Shown in pieces: positions 1 to 11,600 of a DNA stretch of 64,000 bases; position 1 is the stretch's first letter, and each line of letters begins with the position of its first letter. Below the pieces are notes generated by a model. It was not told where the DNA came from. It was given only the letters and a program-made list of their open reading frames with translations, and did not search any database. Position numbers and translations under genes: made by a program. The DNA is from Trifolium pratense (Eukaryota > Streptophyta > Magnoliopsida > Fabales > Fabaceae), in contig NC_060059.1 in assembly GCF_020283565.1 (NCBI RefSeq), positions 12,965,501-13,029,500 on the forward strand, given 5' to 3'.

Positions 1-1055
1 CTCTCTGTACTGATTTTACCGCTTATTTTACTCGCAAGCAAACTATTTAGTGTTTTACGAGTGATTTGGCTAGTCATCATAATCATAATAATTTGGTCTT
101 CATCCTATGAGGTGCCTCCTTTTAAATAGTGTTTTGTGCTCATTGCCATAAAAAAAAAAAATCACCCTTGTATATGGTTGTAACTTAACACAATCTTGTG
201 TTTTTCTTTCTCCTCCCATTTTTATGGCTACTTTGTTAAGAAATGAATAAAAGGAATTTATATGTTCACTATGGGAGAGAATGGGTGCAAGTTGAAGCAT
301 TTGCTACTCAAAAGATAAAACTCGTGTTAGAGAATTATCGATCAAATTTTATTTTCTAACTTTGTAATTTCAAGAGACATGTTTCAGATCTCATTTTTAA
401 AATAATAAAACATTATATTTTAACTTTTTTTAATGGCGAATATTATGATGTTAGAGGTTGAAAGATTTTCTTGTATGACTTAATCTAAGAATGGTTTTCC
501 AATCCAATATATTTGAATTCAAGTGTTTGTTCTTATGTTATATATATTATTTCATCTACATCTATTCATTTTGTTAAAACTTACTGGCTTTAATTCATGA
601 GGACAGCCTTTTCATAAAATGGACTTTCTATAGACCCTCAACGATCAATCCTTGCGTGAGTTGCCAAGGATCCAATAAGTTCGACGTCGGTTCCTTCAGA
701 TAGTCAATTGGACAAATGCCTCCATATGATTGAAATTGAAATGTGCTATTATAATTGTAAAACAAATAGTTTATTTAAATCCAAAGTGGACTTTGAATAA
801 TTTAATTTTTTAATTTGTACGGTATAGATGGGCAACCACTCCTAAACAAAAAATCACAAAAAAGAGGCATTAACTTACATTTAATGCATTGTCAAAAAAA
901 AACTTACATTAAATGCAAAACTATGAATCTCTTGCAAAAATAAGTACATCCTCTTTAGAAGAATTAATGAATGGTATCAAAATGATATAACGGATCACCA
1001 AAGTTATAATTAGAGATTAATTATGAATACTCTTTGTAAGCACATACTATCAAGA
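1..1055. other. AT-rich intergenic DNA
   Basis: No gene is supported here. The stretch is AT-rich with short A/T runs. The part next to 1056 would hold the 3' untranslated region of the pectinesterase gene, which runs leftward. No terminal repeats or tRNA-like boxes were recognised. Confidence 0.6.
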
Positions 1056-2950
1056 TCACCATTTAAGCACTGTCTTTTTGTGCTTGTGGTGTTCAGGAAT
1101 ACTGGCAAAGAAAGGAATTCCTTTATCCTCGATCCAGTCACCACCATGGAAGAACTTGGATGGTGCAAACCAGTGTGCTGCCTTGGAATTGAGGTTCCAG
1201 ATTCCAGCCCATTTCACACGCTTTGATTTGTCTGAACCGGGGCCATAGTTATGGTACTCAGCATAGAAGCAAGTGTCCATGCCAGAAAAACCAAATTCTG
1301 TTTGCCATGGCAAATAACCATCTGGTTGAATCAAATCATCGATGAAGGTATCCATAATGATAGTCCTGGAGAAGTTCTTCCATGGACGGGCTAAGTAGGC
1401 CTTGTTGTCAAACCTGACCGGGTAGAACTCAGGGTCGGAAACAATGGAGCCTCCTTGGATGACTATTGCTGATGGTTGGAATTTTTCTTTCCTTCCTTGT
1501 GCGGTCACAATGCATTGTTGGTTTGACATAGGCTTACGGACCACGAATTTGCAGTTTTGGAAAACGGCTAAAGCATTACCAAAGATAAAGTCAATGGTAC
1601 CTGAAATGGTGCAATCACGGTAGAATTGACGCATGGTGTGTACATAAAGTGTGTCTTGATATCCATCCATTGAGCAATTGAAGAAGATGGACTTGTCTCC
1701 TTGAACCCTTAGTGCCACTGCTTGATGTTTGTGTGGACCGGCAGAATTCTCAAAACCCATGTTGATGGCAGTAAAATGGTCTCCTTGAATAGCTGCAACC
1801 ATATGCATAAAGGTCTCATCAATATATAATTCATATTTCAAAATTGAAAGGAAGTAAAAATTCGCGGAAAAAAGTAGCAGTTGTTTAATTAGGTATTTAG
1901 GTTCTACATATATGCCTGAATTAAAAGATACATACCAACAGTGGCGGTTCTGTAGGTGTTAATTCCATCGATAAAGTTTTTGTTGCCGGTGATTACTGAC
2001 TTCTTACCACCCTCACCAACAAACACGACATTGGTCATATGCTTGGTAACTTCAACATACTCCGCATAAACACCCGCCTTAATGAAGATCAAAAATGGCT
2101 TTTTGCTCTTTTCTGGAACCTTTGTCAATGCCTCATTAATGCTCTTAACATCACCGCTACCATCTAAAGCTACGGTAATATTAGGCTTGTGTTTGAATGA
2201 CTTTGTCTTTGCATCAAGGAGTTTGCGATGATCAACCCAAGAAGGAGTCTCTGAAACATCATGAAAGAGACGACGACCGAGAAATTTGGTGACGTTCCAA
2301 TCAGCGACAGTATCAGCAAAATCGGAAATTATAGCAAGGGCATTGCTACCCATGTGCATGCTTGATGTTAATAACTCCTTCATCTTCTGACCAGCATCGG
2401 TGGTAGTGTTCTCGAACCCATCCACGCATGTATCCATGTATGTAACTGCACCATTGAGCCAAACCTTCACATTCATGAGGAATTTGTCAAGATCTTGAAG
2501 ATGAAATTCCCCCATTCCATCAAGTGACTTTATGAATTCACCAATGGAGAGATCCATAAGTTGCTTGCAAGTATCAAGTGCATCCTTGGATCTAGGATCC
2601 TTCTCAACCTCTTCCATTAGATTAGTTTCTTTAAGTTTATCACCAATTTTTTTTATGGTAACATTGAATGCTATTTTAATAAGTTCTTTTGGGTCGGTGA
2701 CATTACCGGCCTTCGCTTCTGATGTGAGGGCCTCCTCACATTCCTTTTTATATTCGGCCGGATGACAAACAGTTTTTACTGCTCTCATTGTGGAAGCAAC
2801 ATGATTTCTCTGATTGTCCTCTATATCATCTTCCAAACCATTTGGGTTTCGATTTCCAACTGTGACAGCAACAACCATAGCCACCAATAACAAGGAGGAT
2901 ACGCCGATTACGACGACTCTTCTTCCTTTCTGTGCATCTCCTCCTGACAT
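1056..2950 (-). CDS. PMEI-pectinesterase (pectin methylesterase), two exons
   Basis: Exons are 2950-1936 and 1792-1056; the intron 1935-1793 has GT and AG ends and splices to TATVAIQGDHF, giving 583 aa. Role: secreted enzyme that demethylesterifies cell-wall homogalacturonan. Visible parts: an N-terminal signal-anchor (about residues 11-32, after KGRR); a PMEI pro-domain with its paired Cys (VKTVC, KKECEE, DTCKQ, MDTCVDG); processing-type basic motifs GRRLF and HRKLL; then the catalytic domain. Predicted catalytic and binding residues are all present: Gln362, Gln384 and Asp385 in GYQDTLY, Asp406 in DFIFG, and Arg474/Trp476 in YLARPW. The usual YLGRPW has Gly where this has Ala; from memory that variant occurs in pollen-expressed PMEs, so pollen expression is possible but unproven. 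Length is normal for a type-I plant PME. No break seen. Confidence 0.95.
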
Positions 2951-3806
2951 TGTTTATTTATGAGGAAAGGCACAGATAACAAAATGGAGAACAAAAAATT
3001 GACTTGTGAGGATAATTATGTTTCAACATGCAATGTTGATAGAGTTGTTTGAATGAATAAATTTGGATTCAAATTTGGTGTTTCTAATCATTCCTATAAT
3101 TCGTAAAATACGGAAGCCAGACAATATTATATTTGGCAAAAAATGGCTTGTTACTAAAACATACCATACTTGACTCTATTTTGTAGGGAGATAAACTCGG
3201 GAACTAATTTAATCTTAAATAATCGCCGTCACTTTTTTTTTGCATGCGCAAGAGAAAATCGATATTAAGACATTGCTTAAATAGGATTACATTTTTGTTA
3301 TCATAATATGCCAATAAATATATCGATAATGCTAAATGTCGCGAGAGATTTGTTCACGAACGACAATAAAAATGCTATATATCGATAATACCGTACATTT
3401 ATTTACTGATATGAAGAAAAAAAAATTCACATTTTTTAATTAACATGAAATGTGCCAAGAAAAATGTCAAAAAGGGGCCTAAATGTTTGAACTCAACGCA
3501 CAAGCATGCATCACTTAATTAACTATCCATTCTCTAATCTCTAACATCAAAACTGAACAAAAGCAACACAAACTCTGAAACACATGTTAATTTTATTTTT
3601 TTATTGGAATACTTTTTATATTTAATAGATAAATTGTTGCTCTTCCCTACTTTGAAGTACAGTCTACAATTATAAAATTATGCATATAAAAATGTTGCAT
3701 TATTGTTGGGTTTTTTCATCGAATGTTGCATTATTGCTTATTTCTGTTCTATATATTCAAAGGTTTTGGTGATAGAAAAGAAACACATAATCACATACAC
3801 AGAGAG
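2951..3806. other. Intergenic: divergent promoters of the pectinesterase and the epoxide-hydrolase pseudogene
   Basis: AT-rich DNA between two divergently oriented loci. It should contain the pectinesterase promoter at its left side. No recognised motif or repeat boundary beyond A/T runs. Confidence 0.5.
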
Positions 3807-4896
3807 ATGGAGAGTGTAGAGCACAGAATAGTAGAATTAAATGGAATTAAAATGCATGTTGCAGAGAAAGGAGAAGGTCCAGTGGTGTTGATGTTGCACG
3901 GTTTCCTGAACTATGGTATTCTTGGCGCCACCAGATATTAGATCTAAGTTCTAAGGGTTACCGTGCAATGGCCCCCGGTCTTCGGGGCTATGGTGATACT
4001 GAAGCCCCGGAGTCAATGACGCGCTACACATGTTTTCACCTTGTAGGTGATATAATTGCTCTCATTGACTCTCTTGGTGTGGACAAAGTGTACCTTGTAG
4101 GACATGATTGGGGTGCCATTCCGACCAGAAAGAGTCAAGGCCTATATTTGTCTTATTGTTCCATTCCGACCTTACCTTGGAAGAGACCCCAAAGTAAGCA
4201 CCTATGACTATTTTCATGATAGATATGGAGATGACTATTACATCTGCAGATTTCAGGTAATTCATCTTATAGGAAATATTTTGGTAATCTAGAAGTTCAT
4301 TTAATTCATCGTTCGAACTGGTCAACTTAGCATGTGTGGATATAATTGTGGGTGGCCGAACCAATAAGCTCTGATAATAATTGATTGAGTATGTTGATAG
4401 GAACCAGGAAAGATGGAAGCTTCGTTGGCTGAAGTAGGTGCTGCCTATTTTTTGCGTAACGTTATTACAACGCGCCAAACTGGTCCCCCAATTCTCCCAA
4501 AAGGAGGGTATGGAACTGGATTCAATCCGGATACTCCAGATATCTTGCCATCTAGGCTTTCTGAACAAGAACTTGATTATTATGTTACTAAATTTAACAA
4601 AACTGGCTTTACTTGAGCGTTGAACTACTATCGAAATCTTCAACTGTAAGATTTTAATTTTATTGGTGTCTACTTTGTAATCATAAAAAAGTATCAAAAG
4701 TCATAGAAGTATAGAACTTTAAATTCAATTACTGTGTGCATATATAACTCATCAAAGACAATGGAGTAACGTAGCAGAGGTGAATGTACCAGTTAAGTTT
4801 ATTACAGATGATGTTGATTTGGTATACACTTCACCAGGTATGAAAGAATATATTCACGACGGTGGTTTTCAAGAAAGATGTGAAGCTGAAAAATAG
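3807..4896 (+). pseudogene. Soluble epoxide hydrolase (alpha/beta-hydrolase) pseudogene
   Basis: The reading begins well at the ATG at 3807 (MESVEHRIVELNGIKMHVAE) and is clearly of the plant soluble epoxide hydrolase family. Several lesions break it. About 3904: loss of one base after LMLHGF shifts the frame, which resumes as YRAMAPGLRGYGDTEAPES. About 4123: after VGHDWGAI (catalytic nucleophile Asp present) some 20-25 nt are missing and the frame changes, resuming at RPERVKAY. A GT at 4257 and AG before 4401 still delimit an intron. At 4614-4616 a TGA replaces the codon after KTGFT. A third block about 4764-4896 (VPVKFITDDVDLVYTSPG) ends at a stop before the catalytic His region. The active site is incomplete, so no working enzyme is expected. 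A paralogue probably exists elsewhere. Confidence 0.9.
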
Positions 4897-5376
4897 ATAT
4901 TTTTTAATCAACCGAAATACTTTCACGGGTTTGTGAACATTTCATTCGTACTAGTATATCGCAGGGTCATCAATAAATAGCTATAATGTGTTCCTGAAAT
5001 TATACACATCTATTGAAGATTTGAAATTCGTGAAACTAACGTATTCACAGCAAAGTTAGATCAGACTCGGTGCAAAAATCAGACTTCTCTGTTTGGTTTT
5101 AAATTAGAAGAGCAAGATGATTGCTAATTTAGAAAATTTATCAAAAAGGGGTTTGAATTCACGACACACAAGCATGCTTCACTTAATAACAACCCAAATT
5201 CAAACATCAAAACGGTAACGAAAGCAACACAAAACACTTTTGACAGAAAATAAGGAAGTAGCGAATAAAATTCTCCATACTGAAAATTGTTATCAAACAT
5301 AAATAACAATACTGTCTAGATGTAGACAAAATCTGAATTTCAGAAGTAATAATACCGGCAAACAAATACTATCAAA
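4897..5376. other. Intergenic, 3' flank of RPL18
   Basis: The right half (about 5150-5376) lies just downstream of the RPL18 stop codon and presumably holds its 3' untranslated region. Nothing else is recognised. Confidence 0.5.
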
Positions 5377-6994
5377 TTAAACTCTGAATCCACGGCTGTT
5401 CCTCTTTCCTCTAGCCTTCTCAAACTTCCTTCCACTTGCTCTCACATATGGTTTGGTGTGGCTGTGTGGGACACCAGGAGCACGACCAAAGTGCTTCACA
5501 GCTTCACGAGCATTCTTTGGACCTCTAAGAAGGACCTGCATTCATGAATTATACAAATTAAAATCCCTATAACCTCAGCATATCCAGCTTCATTCTATCA
5601 AACCTTGCATCACAATAGTTACAAAAACAGCATGTGTGACAGGGAAAATGTGAAATGTGCTAAACAACGATAAAGAATCCAAAAGCATAAAACTTTGATC
5701 TTGTACAGTTAATATTCAGCAAATATTCTATCTATCCAGTAAATGACAGCAGCAATGGCACTATGGTGATTCCTTTGTTGGGAGAAACAAATTCCATTGT
5801 CGGAAAAAGTTCAATTAAAGGTGTTTAAGAATAAAGACCGGAACTAATTCAATCATTTGACAAAAAGTGCAGAAACTGATAGACTTAAGGCATATAGAGG
5901 CAATGAAACATACAGTGTTTTGTCCCAATGGTGCCCTAAGGGCCAACTGATCGAATGTAAAGCATTCACCACCGGCCTTCTCAATTCTTGCCCTTGCGGT
6001 CTCAGTAAACCTGAGTGCTGTAACCTTAATGGCTGGAACTTCATAAACACGGATATCATCAGTTATAGTACCCACCACCACAGCAATTTTACCTTCCTGC
6101 ATAGATAAATTTCAAAAGAGAATCAATCATAAATATAATAAAACATTCTATGAAAAATTACTACGAAAATGAAAAAATGTATAGATTAACAAACCTTGCC
6201 CTTAGTATACTTGATCAATCTTGACAAAGATAGTGGAGGCTTGTTAACCTTGCTCATGAACAACCTCTTGAGGATAACAGCATTGAAATTGCTGCCAGTT
6301 CTCCGAACAAGGAACCGATAAAGCTGATCAAATAAAATCCAATCAGAACAATTGAATGCAAATAATAATCAAAAGAAAATACAATAAAATCCCAAACAAA
6401 TATGCATGTAAGCAACAGAAAATGAGAAAAAATTTGAAAACAGATTCTTCCAAAATGAAACATAGTAAACTTCAACATTGATAACAAAATATAATTAAAT
6501 ACAAATCTAGTTCCCTCAGCATGATAAACTGAACTTATCAATCATCAATTATCAGCATTAGCATGGTAAAAAAAAATTAGCATACAATCATTGATAACTT
6601 GTCTCACTTTTACAAAGACAAAATCATCATTATCAAATTACAAATAACATAAATTTAAGGTAAACATTAGGGTTAACATAAAACTAAGCCAGAATTCTAC
6701 ATTAATTAATGTTGTGTGTATTAAACATGCTAGCAGATCTAAAAAAAACATAACAAAAAAAAAAAACACGACAAACAACAATGAATGAATTGTGGTTCCA
6801 TCACGAACCTTGACCAAAAGCTTGAGATAGATATCATTGGACTTTGGTGCTGTTCTTTTGGTCTTCTTGCTCTTACCTCCTGCTTTAAGATCGATGCCCT
6901 AAGAATTCAATACAAATGAAAAATTGTAAGAAACATGTGAATACATCGTTTAGCATACAAACACAGTTACGAGATTAAGAGAAAGACAAACCAT
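5377..6994 (-). CDS. RPL18: 60S ribosomal protein L18 (eL18), five exons
   Basis: Coding exons are 6994-6992, 6898-6809, 6323-6195, 6096-5914 and 5535-5377, all with GT and AG ends. They sum to 564 nt, or 187 aa, the usual length of plant eL18. The first coding exon is only the ATG, and the intron begins at the next base. The protein reads [20 protein letters not shown], continues with [20 protein letters not shown] and [14 protein letters not shown], and ends [17 protein letters not shown]. Role: structural protein of the cytosolic large ribosomal subunit. No lesion is seen. A telo box and TGGGCY-type boxes upstream fit coordinated ribosomal-protein expression. Confidence 0.97.
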
Positions 6995-7070
6995 GTCTGC
7001 TTTGAGCTTCGACGACGGCGCTTACACCCTGCAATAAGAAATGGCGCACTTAGTAGTAGTGGAAGAAAAC

Positions 7071-7158
7071 TAGGGTTTATATGTGGTGGTGACAACGATA
7101 TGGATATGGGCTTTAAAATATATGGGCTCTGTGTGTAACTTATGTTAAGAAAGGCCCA
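7071..7158 (-). promoter_or_regulatory. RPL18 promoter: telo box plus site II elements
   Basis: On the minus strand a telo box AAACCCTA lies at 7078-7071. Site II type boxes occur as TGGGCT at 7107-7112 and 7123-7128 and as GGCCCA at 7153-7158. This pairing is the known signature of plant ribosomal-protein and growth-linked promoters. Confidence 0.75.
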
Positions 7159-8648
7159 TTTTTAAGTTTTTTTTTTTATAAACTTCTTTCCAAAAGTTTT
7201 TTTTTTAACAGCAAATATATTATTAACCAGGTTTCTGCACAAGACGAACAGAGACCGGTAAAGACCGGTAAAAAAGTAACTACATAACAGGGCGCCGTAT
7301 ATATGCGGAACGCCAAAAATAAACACCAAAACAAACACCACCTAATAGAGGTCCACCTCCTAATCCCAAAAGTAAGTTCTTTTTTGTTGTCTTTCCAAAA
7401 GTAAGTTCGGGTAATCTAGAATTCAACAAGTTTGTCCAAAAAAATATTTCGAAATATCAAACTCGAATTATTTCGGTTCTTTTTTTAATAGAGTTCATTA
7501 ACCACTTGAAAATAATCAATCACTTAGTGCTATCTTTTAGGGCCTGCTTACTGGACAAAATAGTACAAGACAAACTTTTAAGATGTTGAGTAATTTTGTT
7601 GTCTTGTACGATATTTTTTACAGACACAATATTTTTGGTTTTTTAGATAACTTATACTAAAAGACAAAAAATTGTCGGGTACTAGAATTTCAATTTTTGT
7701 TCGATTCCCCCTATTTGTTAAATCGTAAGAACAATTTCTTATTTTCTTTAGCAGAGCACTCTTAGTATAAACTTTACTCGTCTTCAATTTTTAATTTCAA
7801 TTTACAAGCTATTTTGTTAACAGTATTATATTTTATGAAAATATTTTCATACTAATTATTCAAAATGCTATGAACACTGCCATAATTTTTCATACGAATC
7901 ATTCATTTTCTCTCCTTCTTCATCGTATATTAAATTTGACTTTAGATAATAAATTATTATTATGTATATAAATTAGTATAGTCTTTTTTTCTTGTTGCAC
8001 TATCAAGTAACCCTTGAAAAGTATATCAAGGAAAGTACATGCACAGTGTACACATTTTCTACTCCTCTTATTCTCTTTGTTATTGATGCAAAATGTGTTT
8101 TTATTTTTTAAAAAATAAATATGCAAAATATATATATGTATCTTTATAAAAAAGAAAAAAAAGAAATAACAAGTTTTTTTTTTTTTGAAGGAAGAAATAA
8201 CAAGTTATTAGATAGAAAAGTTACATCAAAATTAGGTGACCACATGACCACAAAATTGACCATCGACAGTTTCGCTAGACAAGTAGCAAATAATGATTTT
8301 CTCAATTTTTCTCATTTTTATAATATTCGCCAGTTAAATAACATAAAGGATAATAAAAATAATAACAAGCAGGGCGCATGAGAAATACAGGAGGTGCGTC
8401 TATAATAAAGTTCACACCAGAACCAATACAACCAACCAGCTGCAAGCTCTGAACTTGATATTATGCCTAAACTAAACGGAAATTCACACAAATACTAAAA
8501 TATATTAATCATAATAATTCATTTATCTACAACATCACACTCTCAAAAAAAAAAAAGTGAAAGTTTTTTTTTTCCCTCTACTTAGCTCCTCATAAATCCC
8601 TCATCTCTCTAAACTCCCAACCAGAGCCACTTCAAGGAGAAGATAAGT
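7159..8648. other. Intergenic DNA with a possible old LINE 3' end
   Basis: Mostly AT-rich non-coding DNA. Around 7193-7370 the minus strand ends in TTAATAATATATTTGCTG followed by an A-run, like the 3' end of the LINE at 12260-12306; this could be a short LINE remnant in reverse orientation (low confidence). A short duplication of gaagaaataacaagtt occurs near 8160-8205. No gene is supported. Confidence 0.4.
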
Positions 8649-8666
8649 AAAAGATATATCTGTGGC
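8649..8666 (+). repeat. LINE target-site duplication, left copy
   Basis: AAAAGATATATCTGTGGC is repeated exactly at 12303-12320 after the poly(A) tail. The first four A bases could belong to the tail, so the certain duplication is at least 14 bp. Confidence 0.9.
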
Positions 8667-11600
8667 CATCGAAGTGTGATTCGTTGGCTAAAAGGAGGCT
8701 ATGGGAGGTCTTGCTAATGTCGAAAAGGGGGTTTGGAGCCGGGAATTGGTGTGTTCTTGGTGATTTTAACTCAGTGGCTAGTGGGGGGGAGAGGCGTGGG
8801 GTCTCACAAGAGTCGAATTTCACGTCGGATATGAGGGATTTTGTGGGTTTTGTGGACGGTATGGAGCTGGTTGATTTACCGTTATTAGGCCGTCATTTTA
8901 CTTGGTTTCATCCGAGTGGGAGGGCGATGAGTCGGATTGATCGAGTTCTGGTGTCCGATGATTGGCTTGGTTGTTGGGGGCAAAGTTCCTTATGGGTGTT
9001 ACCCCGTGACGTGTCTGACCATTGTCCGTTATTACTCAAGCAGAATGGGTACGATTGGGGCCCCAAACCTTTTCGTTTTAACAACGCGTGGCTAGAGTAT
9101 AAAGACTTTTCGAAGATGGTTGATGAGGTGTGGAGGGGTATGAATGGTGTAGGGTGGATGGGGGTTATTCTAAAAGAGAAGTTAAAAGGTCTAAAACTCT
9201 ACTTGAAGGCTTGGCATAAAGAGGAGTATGGCGGTGGGGATGATAGAATAGCGGTGCTAATCGAGGATATTAAGGACCTTGATATTAGAAGTGAATTGGT
9301 GGGGTTGTCTGATCAGGAGGTAACGTTACGCAGAGTGATGTTCCATGACCTGTGGAAAAGATTGCGCAGTAAAGATATGGCGATTTTTCAAAGCTCTAGA
9401 TCAAAATGGCTTAGCCAAGGAGATGCTAATTCTAAAATTTTTCACCGCTGTGTAGCTTTCCGGGGCAATTTAAATTCTTTGCTGGCACTCCAAGTGGGTG
9501 ACAATTGGTTAGAGTCTCCGGTTCTTATTCGGGAGGCAGTGACTAATTATTTTGAGACTCATTTCTCCTCTGCTTATCTGCGAAGACCGCGTCTCAACGG
9601 AGTGCAGTTTCCTTCTCTCTCGGATGATGAAAATTGGTCGCTGGTTAAGCCTTTCTCGGAACTTGAAATTTCCGAAGTGGTCAAGCTAAGTGATGGGAAC
9701 AAGAGCCCGGGACCGGATGGGTTCAATTTTGCTTTTTTAAAGAATTGTTGGGATACGTTGAAAGGAGAAATTCGGATTTTATTTGACCAATTTCATGGGA
9801 ATGCGACTTTGCCAAAGAGTTTCCTATCCTATTTTGTGGCTTTAATTCCGAAGGTGAGTTCCCCGTTTGGTTTGTCGGATTTTCGTCCGATTTCTTTATT
9901 AGGATGCCTTTACAAATTGGTGGCTAAAGTGTTAGCGGCTAGATTGGGTAAAGTCATGAATAATCTCATTAGTGTTACGCAATCGGCTTTTATTAAAGGT
10001 CGTAATTTGGTGGATGGGGTGGTGGTCATCAATGAGGTGTTGGATGTGGCAAAGAAGACGGGGAAGGAGGTGTTGGTGTTTAAAGTGGACTTTGAAAAGG
10101 CGTACGATTCGGTGGATTGGAGTTTTTTGGATTACATGTTACGGAAGTTTGGCTTTTGTGATAAATGGATTGATTGGATGCGGGCTTGTGTGTTTGCAGG
10201 GAGTATGTCTATCCTTGTGAATGGTTCGCCTACGAGAGAAATTGATATTCAGCGAGGCCTTAAACAAGGAGACCCTTTAGCACCGTTCTTATTCCTTCTT
10301 GTTGCGGAGGGTTTAGGGGGGGTAATGCGTAAGGCGGTGGAGTTGAATTTGTTCAAGGGGTTCACGATGGGTAGAGATGGTTTGGTGATCTCTCATTTGC
10401 AATATGCGGACGACACTTTGTGCATTGGAGAAGCGTCGTTACAAAATTTGTGGACTCTTAAGGCTATTCTCCGTGGTTTTGAAATGACGTCGGGTCTTAA
10501 AATCAATTTTTGGAAAAGCTGTCTTTTGGGTGTGAATGTGTCAGACGAATTTTTGGCTATGGGGTGCACGTTTCTTAATTGTAAGCGTGGGTCGGTGCCG
10601 TTTAAGTATCTCGGGCTTCCGGTTGGGGCAAATCCTCGACGTTTAGCTACTTGGGAACCTCTTTTGGAGCACATTCGGAGAAAGCTAAATTCTTGGGGAA
10701 ATAAATTTATTAGCTTTGGTGGTAGAATTGTGTTATTGAACTCGGTCCTAAATTCCATTCCTATCTTTTTTATGTCCTTTATGAAGATGCCGACTCAAGT
10801 GTGGAAGAAGATGATTAGCATTCAAAGAGAGTTTTTGTGGGGAGGAGCCCGTGGGGGGAGGAAGATTAGTTGGGTAAAGTGGGACGTGGTTTGTTTGAAG
10901 AAATGTGAAGGAGGTCTTGGAGTGAAAGATGTTAGAGTTATGAATTTGAGTTTGCTAGCTAAATGGCGGTGGCGTATTCTTCAAAACGAGTGTAGTTTGT
11001 GGAGACAAGTGGTTGCGGCGAGATATGGGACACAAATTTCCTGTACTATAGATTGGTCCAACTGTAATTTTCCTTCTAACTCGTCAATTTGGTGGAAGGA
11101 CCTTAGAGGGCTGGATAGTGCGGTTATATCGGAGAATTGGATATCGGGTGCGGTGGAAAGGCGAATTGGGAATGGAAGGAATACTAATTTTTGGCTACAA
11201 AATTGGATTGGAGGCTCTGCTTTGAGGGAGATATTTCCTAGACTTTATTCTCTGTCTGAACAAAAAGAGATTAATATCAGTGAATTGGTGATGGATTCTT
11301 TTGATCGGTCGAGACTGGTGTGGCGGCGTGCTTTATTCCAATGGGAAGAAGAGCTGCTTGGGCAGTTAGAGGTGTTGATTAGCGAGGTCAAACTAGGCAA
11401 TTGCGATGATCAGTGGGTGTGGATCTTGGAGGATGATGGCAATTTTTCGGTGAGTTCTGCTTATGATCGACTTGCTTTGGTATTGCAGAATTTCGACCCT
11501 GTCTTGGTTATGGAGGCTTCAGTTTTTGAAAAAATTTGGATGAGTCCGGCGCCGTCTAAGATCATCGCTTTTTCGTGGCAGCTCCTCTATGATAGACTCC

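Noticed and set aside
4062..4697. 211-codon minus-strand ORF
   Set aside because: It lies antisense across the epoxide-hydrolase pseudogene, is rich in frame-shadow residues and matches nothing.
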